From Brevundimonas sp. UBA986 (GTDB lineage: Bacteria > Pseudomonadota > Alphaproteobacteria > Caulobacterales > Caulobacteraceae), in assembly GCA_002292165.1 (NCBI GenBank), contig DBBK01000178.1, forward strand, positions 1 through 7,012: a stretch of 7,012 nt of DNA. The letters run 5' to 3'. Of the stretch, positions 4,761 through 7,012 are shown in pieces. A model generated the notes under the pieces. That model was not told where the DNA came from. It did not search any database and worked only from the letters and a program-made list of their open reading frames with translations. The translations under genes and the position numbers were made by a program. Positions within the stretch are counted from its first letter, which is position 1. Each line of letters starts with the position of its first letter.

Positions 4761-6164
4761 TCAAGCCGCGGCCGCCTCGGGCGAGCTTCGACGCGGCCGC
4801 AATCGCAGGTGTATGGGCAGGCGGCTGCGCAGGGTGACCTGATGCGTCGGGTGGGGCTCGACCGTGCTGATCGCCTCGACCTCGGCGGCCTTGAGCAGGG
4901 TGGTCAGGGCGATCATCGCCTCCTGCATGGCGAAGGCCGCGCCGATGCAGACCCGGGGTCCGGCGCTGAACGGGATATAGGCGTAGCGGTCGATCGACTT
5001 GCGGTTCTCGGGCAGGAAGCGCTCGGGCCGGAAGGCGTCCGGCTCGTCCCACAGCAGTTCGTGCCGGTGCAGGATCCACGGCGAGATCAGCACCGCACAG
5101 CCCTCGCCGATGGCCTCGCCGCCGACCACGTCGGGCCCCATGGACCGGCGCGCCAGGGTCGGGGCGGGCGGGAACAGCCGCATGGCCTCCTCGATCACCG
5201 CCCGCGTCCACGGCAGCCCCTCGGCCCATTTCGGATCGCTGATGTCGAAGGCGTCGGCCTCGGTCTGCAAGGTCTCCGCCACCGCCGGACTGCGCGAGAT
5301 CAGATGCAGGGCCCAGCCCAGCGTCCGCGCCGTCGTCTCATGTCCGGCCAGGATGAAGGTCAGGATGTTGGCCGCGACCTCCCGGTCGTCCAGACCTTTT
5401 CCATCTTCGGCCTCATCGCGCGCAGTCAGAAGGGCGGTCAAGAGGTCGTCGGGCGCCGCCTCTCCCGCCTCGATCCTCGCCCGCCGACGCGCCACCAGCG
5501 CCCCGACCCTCTGCTCGAAATAGCGGGCAGACCGATAGCTGGCGGTCTTGCCGAGCCGGGGAATCCAGCTCGGCGCATTGAACACATCCAGCGGATCGAT
5601 CCGCGCCCCGACCGCCAGATACTGATTCAGCGCCGCCTCGAACCCGCGCGCATCCCCGTCCAGCTCGTCCGAGAACAGGGTCGCCGACAGGATGTCGAAG
5701 GTCAGGCCCGACATCTCGGAATCGATATTCAGCACCCGCGCCCCATGCTCCAGATGCAGGGCCTCGACCCGGGCGCGGCAGACCTCGTCCATCCGCGCCG
5801 CCATCTTCAGCGTCCGCGCCGGGGTGAACAGGGGCGCAAGGATGCGTCGGGCGCGCCGCCAGACCTCGCCCTCGGTCAGCAGCAGGCCGTCGGCCAGCAT
5901 CGGCCCCAGCACCCGCCGCTGCAGGGCGCCCTTCTCATAGTTGGCGGCGTTCTCGGTCAGGACGTGGCGCACCCCCTCGGGATGGCTGACGACCAGAACC
6001 TCTCCCAACGGCCCACGACCGTGCAACTGCGGCTCGGCGAAGTGTCGGTCCGACCACATCAAGAGCGGATTGCGCCAGCTGACCCATAGAAACGGGATCA
6101 ACCCCAGCGGCTTGGGCTGCCGGGGCGGCGTCCACGGGCGGAAGGTCTGTGATCCATCGGCCAT
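4761..6164 (-). CDS. Cytochrome P450 monooxygenase
   Basis: This 467-residue protein has all core P450 signatures: the I-helix oxygen-activation motif AGHETTA (273-279), the K-helix ExxR in EEAMR (Glu326, Arg329), FRPERF (378-383), and the heme loop FSAGPRVCIG (399-408) with Cys406 as heme-thiolate ligand. The C-helix WRRARR (102-107) is also typical. There is no signal peptide or strong membrane anchor, so it should be a soluble monooxygenase that needs electron-transfer partners encoded elsewhere; none is visible here. The substrate cannot be predicted from sequence alone. The start at 6164 is forced, because an in-frame TAG lies four codons upstream. No convincing ribosome binding site precedes it, and a hairpin ends 2 nt before it. 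The C-terminus is alanine-rich (SPEAAAA). The glycosyltransferase gene ends 41 bp upstream on the same strand. Confidence 0.95.
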   Translation of the reverse strand: MADGSQTFRPWTPPRQPKPLGLIPFLWVSWRNPLLMWSDRHFAEPQLHGRGPLGEVLVVSHPEGVRHVLTENAANYEKGALQRRVLGPMLADGLLLTEGEVWRRARRILAPLFTPARTLKMAARMDEVCRARVEALHLEHGARVLNIDSEMSGLTFDILSATLFSDELDGDARGFEAALNQYLAVGARIDPLDVFNAPSWIPRLGKTASYRSARYFEQRVGALVARRRARIEAGEAAPDDLLTALLTARDEAEDGKGLDDREVAANILTFILAGHETTARTLGWALHLISRSPAVAETLQTEADAFDISDPKWAEGLPWTRAVIEEAMRLFPPAPTLARRSMGPDVVGGEAIGEGCAVLISPWILHRHELLWDEPDAFRPERFLPENRKSIDRYAYIPFSAGPRVCIGAAFAMQEAMIALTTLLKAAEVEAISTVEPHPTHQVTLRSRLPIHLRLRPRRSSPEAAAA

Positions 6165-6166
6165 GA

Positions 6167-6183
6167 CCGGACGCTACGCCCGG
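6167..6183 (-). promoter_or_regulatory. Strong short hairpin between glycosyltransferase stop and P450 start
   Basis: In - strand RNA, CCGGGCG and CGUCCGG pair around a 3-nt UAG loop, giving seven pairs including one G-U wobble. The same bases on the + strand would have a mismatch at the wobble position, so the structure favours - strand RNA. It begins 22 nt after the glycosyltransferase stop and ends 2 nt before the P450 AUG. It could end transcription of the first gene or limit ribosome access to the second. There is no U-run. Confidence 0.4.
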
Positions 6184-6205
6184 ATCATGACGGACGGAAG
6201 GCGGC

Positions 6206-7012
6206 TCAGTGGCGCACAGAGACTGCTTTCCGGAATCGGCGGCGCGTTGCGTCAAGCTCACGGGACCGATCATGGGCGTCATGGACCTGCACGGCATGGG
6301 CCTGACCGGCAGCGGCCAGCGCCTCGCGCTCTTCCGGTTGGTTGGCGAGCCACAACAGGCCTTCGGCCAGTCTGGCGGCGAAATCGTCGCCCGGCGGGAC
6401 GACCAGAGCGTGATCCCCGCTCGCTTCGGCCAGTCCCCCCATCCCCGAGCTGACGACTGCGCTCCCCGCCGCATGAGCCTCGATCGCGACCAGGCCGAAC
6501 GGCTCGCGCCACAGGGATGGAATAACGACAATGGCGGCGCGCTGGAAAAGGGTCCGAACCGCGGCGTATGGCGCGTTGTGGACGACGGTCACTCTGTCGC
6601 CAAAGCGCGCCAAAGGCCGCAACTGCGCCTCGCTCCAGGCCTGATGCGTGCTCCAGTCGCGTAACGCCAGCCCGGCCCGCCAGCCCGGCGCCGCGTCCAG
6701 CATCGTCTCCAGCGCGACGCACAGGGGCGCCAGACCCTTTTCCGGCGCCGCCCGTCCGGCGAAGGCGATCAAGGGAAGGCGGTCCTTCGCCCGTGCCGCC
6801 CACAGCGCCGTTTCGATGGCGTTGGGGATGGCGGTCGCCCGGTCGGCCAGCTCCGGGTAGCGGTCCACGAACTGCGCCCGGCCCATTTCGCTGACGAACA
6901 GATGCCCGTCGAACAAGGCGACGCGTCGTCGATGGCGCCATTGCTTGAGGAGATTGCCGGCGTCCGGCAGCAGATTGTGCCGGTACAGGATCACCGGGAT
7001 CGGCGGGCCGGG
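6206..7012 (-). CDS. GT4-type glycosyltransferase, N-terminus outside the window
   Basis: The frame is open to the right edge of the window, so the 268 visible residues are the C-terminal part of a longer GT-B enzyme. A GTG at 6992-6994 is not accepted as the start because coding-like sequence (PGPPIP) continues upstream of it. The visible part holds the hinge and the donor-binding domain. It has IPNAIE (about 62-67), FAGRAAPEKG (84-93), the usual GR-PEKG nucleotide-sugar motif, and REPFGLVAIEAHAAG (169-183), the conserved E-x7-E element with Glu170 and Glu178. Family members move a sugar from a nucleotide donor onto a lipid, glycan or other acceptor at the inner face of the membrane. Donor and acceptor cannot be told here. 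The gene may continue an envelope polysaccharide cluster beyond the window. Confidence 0.88.
   Translation of the reverse strand, partial: PGPPIPVILYRHNLLPDAGNLLKQWRHRRRVALFDGHLFVSEMGRAQFVDRYPELADRATAIPNAIETALWAARAKDRLPLIAFAGRAAPEKGLAPLCVALETMLDAAPGWRAGLALRDWSTHQAWSEAQLRPLARFGDRVTVVHNAPYAAVRTLFQRAAIVVIPSLWREPFGLVAIEAHAAGSAVVSSGMGGLAEASGDHALVVPPGDDFAARLAEGLLWLANQPEEREALAAAGQAHAVQVHDAHDRSRELDATRRRFRKAVSVRH

Noticed and set aside
4768..4800. GCGGCCGC repeated at 4768-4775 and 4793-4800, able to pair as an 8-bp stem near the P450 3' end.
   Set aside because: The octamer is itself palindromic, lies inside the coding sequence for an Ala/Arg-rich tail, and is not followed by a T-run. It is probably a composition effect.
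3058..4842. A 594-codon open frame on the + strand opposite the phosphatase gene.
   Set aside because: The - strand frame encodes a full PhoD protein with a Tat signal and all motifs. The + strand product shows no recognisable domain and is the usual antisense frame of GC-rich coding DNA.
4809..6089. A 426-codon open frame on the + strand opposite the P450 gene.
   Set aside because: The - strand carries every P450 signature. The antisense product is low-complexity (rich in Arg, Gly, Gln) with no recognisable motif.
1..7012. Search for tRNA or rRNA genes, CRISPR arrays, insertion sequences and attachment sites.
   Set aside because: I saw no repeat arrays, transposase-like proteins or RNA-gene signatures by eye. 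Almost all of the window is covered by recognisable protein genes.

Overview
The window is GC-rich DNA, locally near 78 % G+C in the P450 gene, with tightly packed genes on both strands. The protein styles (YmdB-type phosphodiesterase, Tat-exported PhoD, soluble P450, DUF1428) suggest an alphaproteobacterium, most likely of the Caulobacter/Brevundimonas type. That assignment is an inference from style and was not tested by any search.

Layout. The + strand carries the 3' half of a YmdB-family phosphodiesterase gene (1-402). After a hairpin and a short AT-rich regulatory region comes a compact + strand cluster: two paralogous small membrane proteins (528-989 and 1035-1430) that resemble shrunken ExbB/TolQ subunits, a short BlaI/MecI/CopY-family repressor (1434-1745), and a secreted DUF5694 protein of the TraB/GumN/Tiki-like type (1813-2652). 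The - strand then carries a DUF1428 gene (2656-3009), a PhoD-like alkaline phosphatase (3124-4689), a cytochrome P450 (4761-6164) and a GT4 glycosyltransferase that runs off the right edge (6206-7012).

How the genes may work together. The most interesting unit is the BlaI-family cluster. Two 16-bp inverted repeats of the form GAYTAC-N4-GTAATC, 22 bp centre to centre, lie just before the first gene and match the TACA/TGTA operator logic of BlaI/MecI/CopY repressors. The repressor gene is third in the same cluster, so the operon looks autoregulated. The usual partner, the BlaR1/MecR1 sensor-protease, is absent. Its place is taken by twin ExbB-like proteins that keep the TM3 glutamate of ExbB but lack both channel threonines, and possibly by the DUF5694 protein. 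The repressor itself stops about three residues after the position where canonical BlaI/MecI is cleaved. Together these features suggest a rewired signalling or envelope-stress module; its function is unknown.

The - strand genes are ordinary metabolic and envelope genes in tandem. Their intergenic regions hold a possible bidirectional hairpin between convergent genes, palindromes before the DUF1428 gene, and a hairpin ending 2 nt before the P450 start codon.
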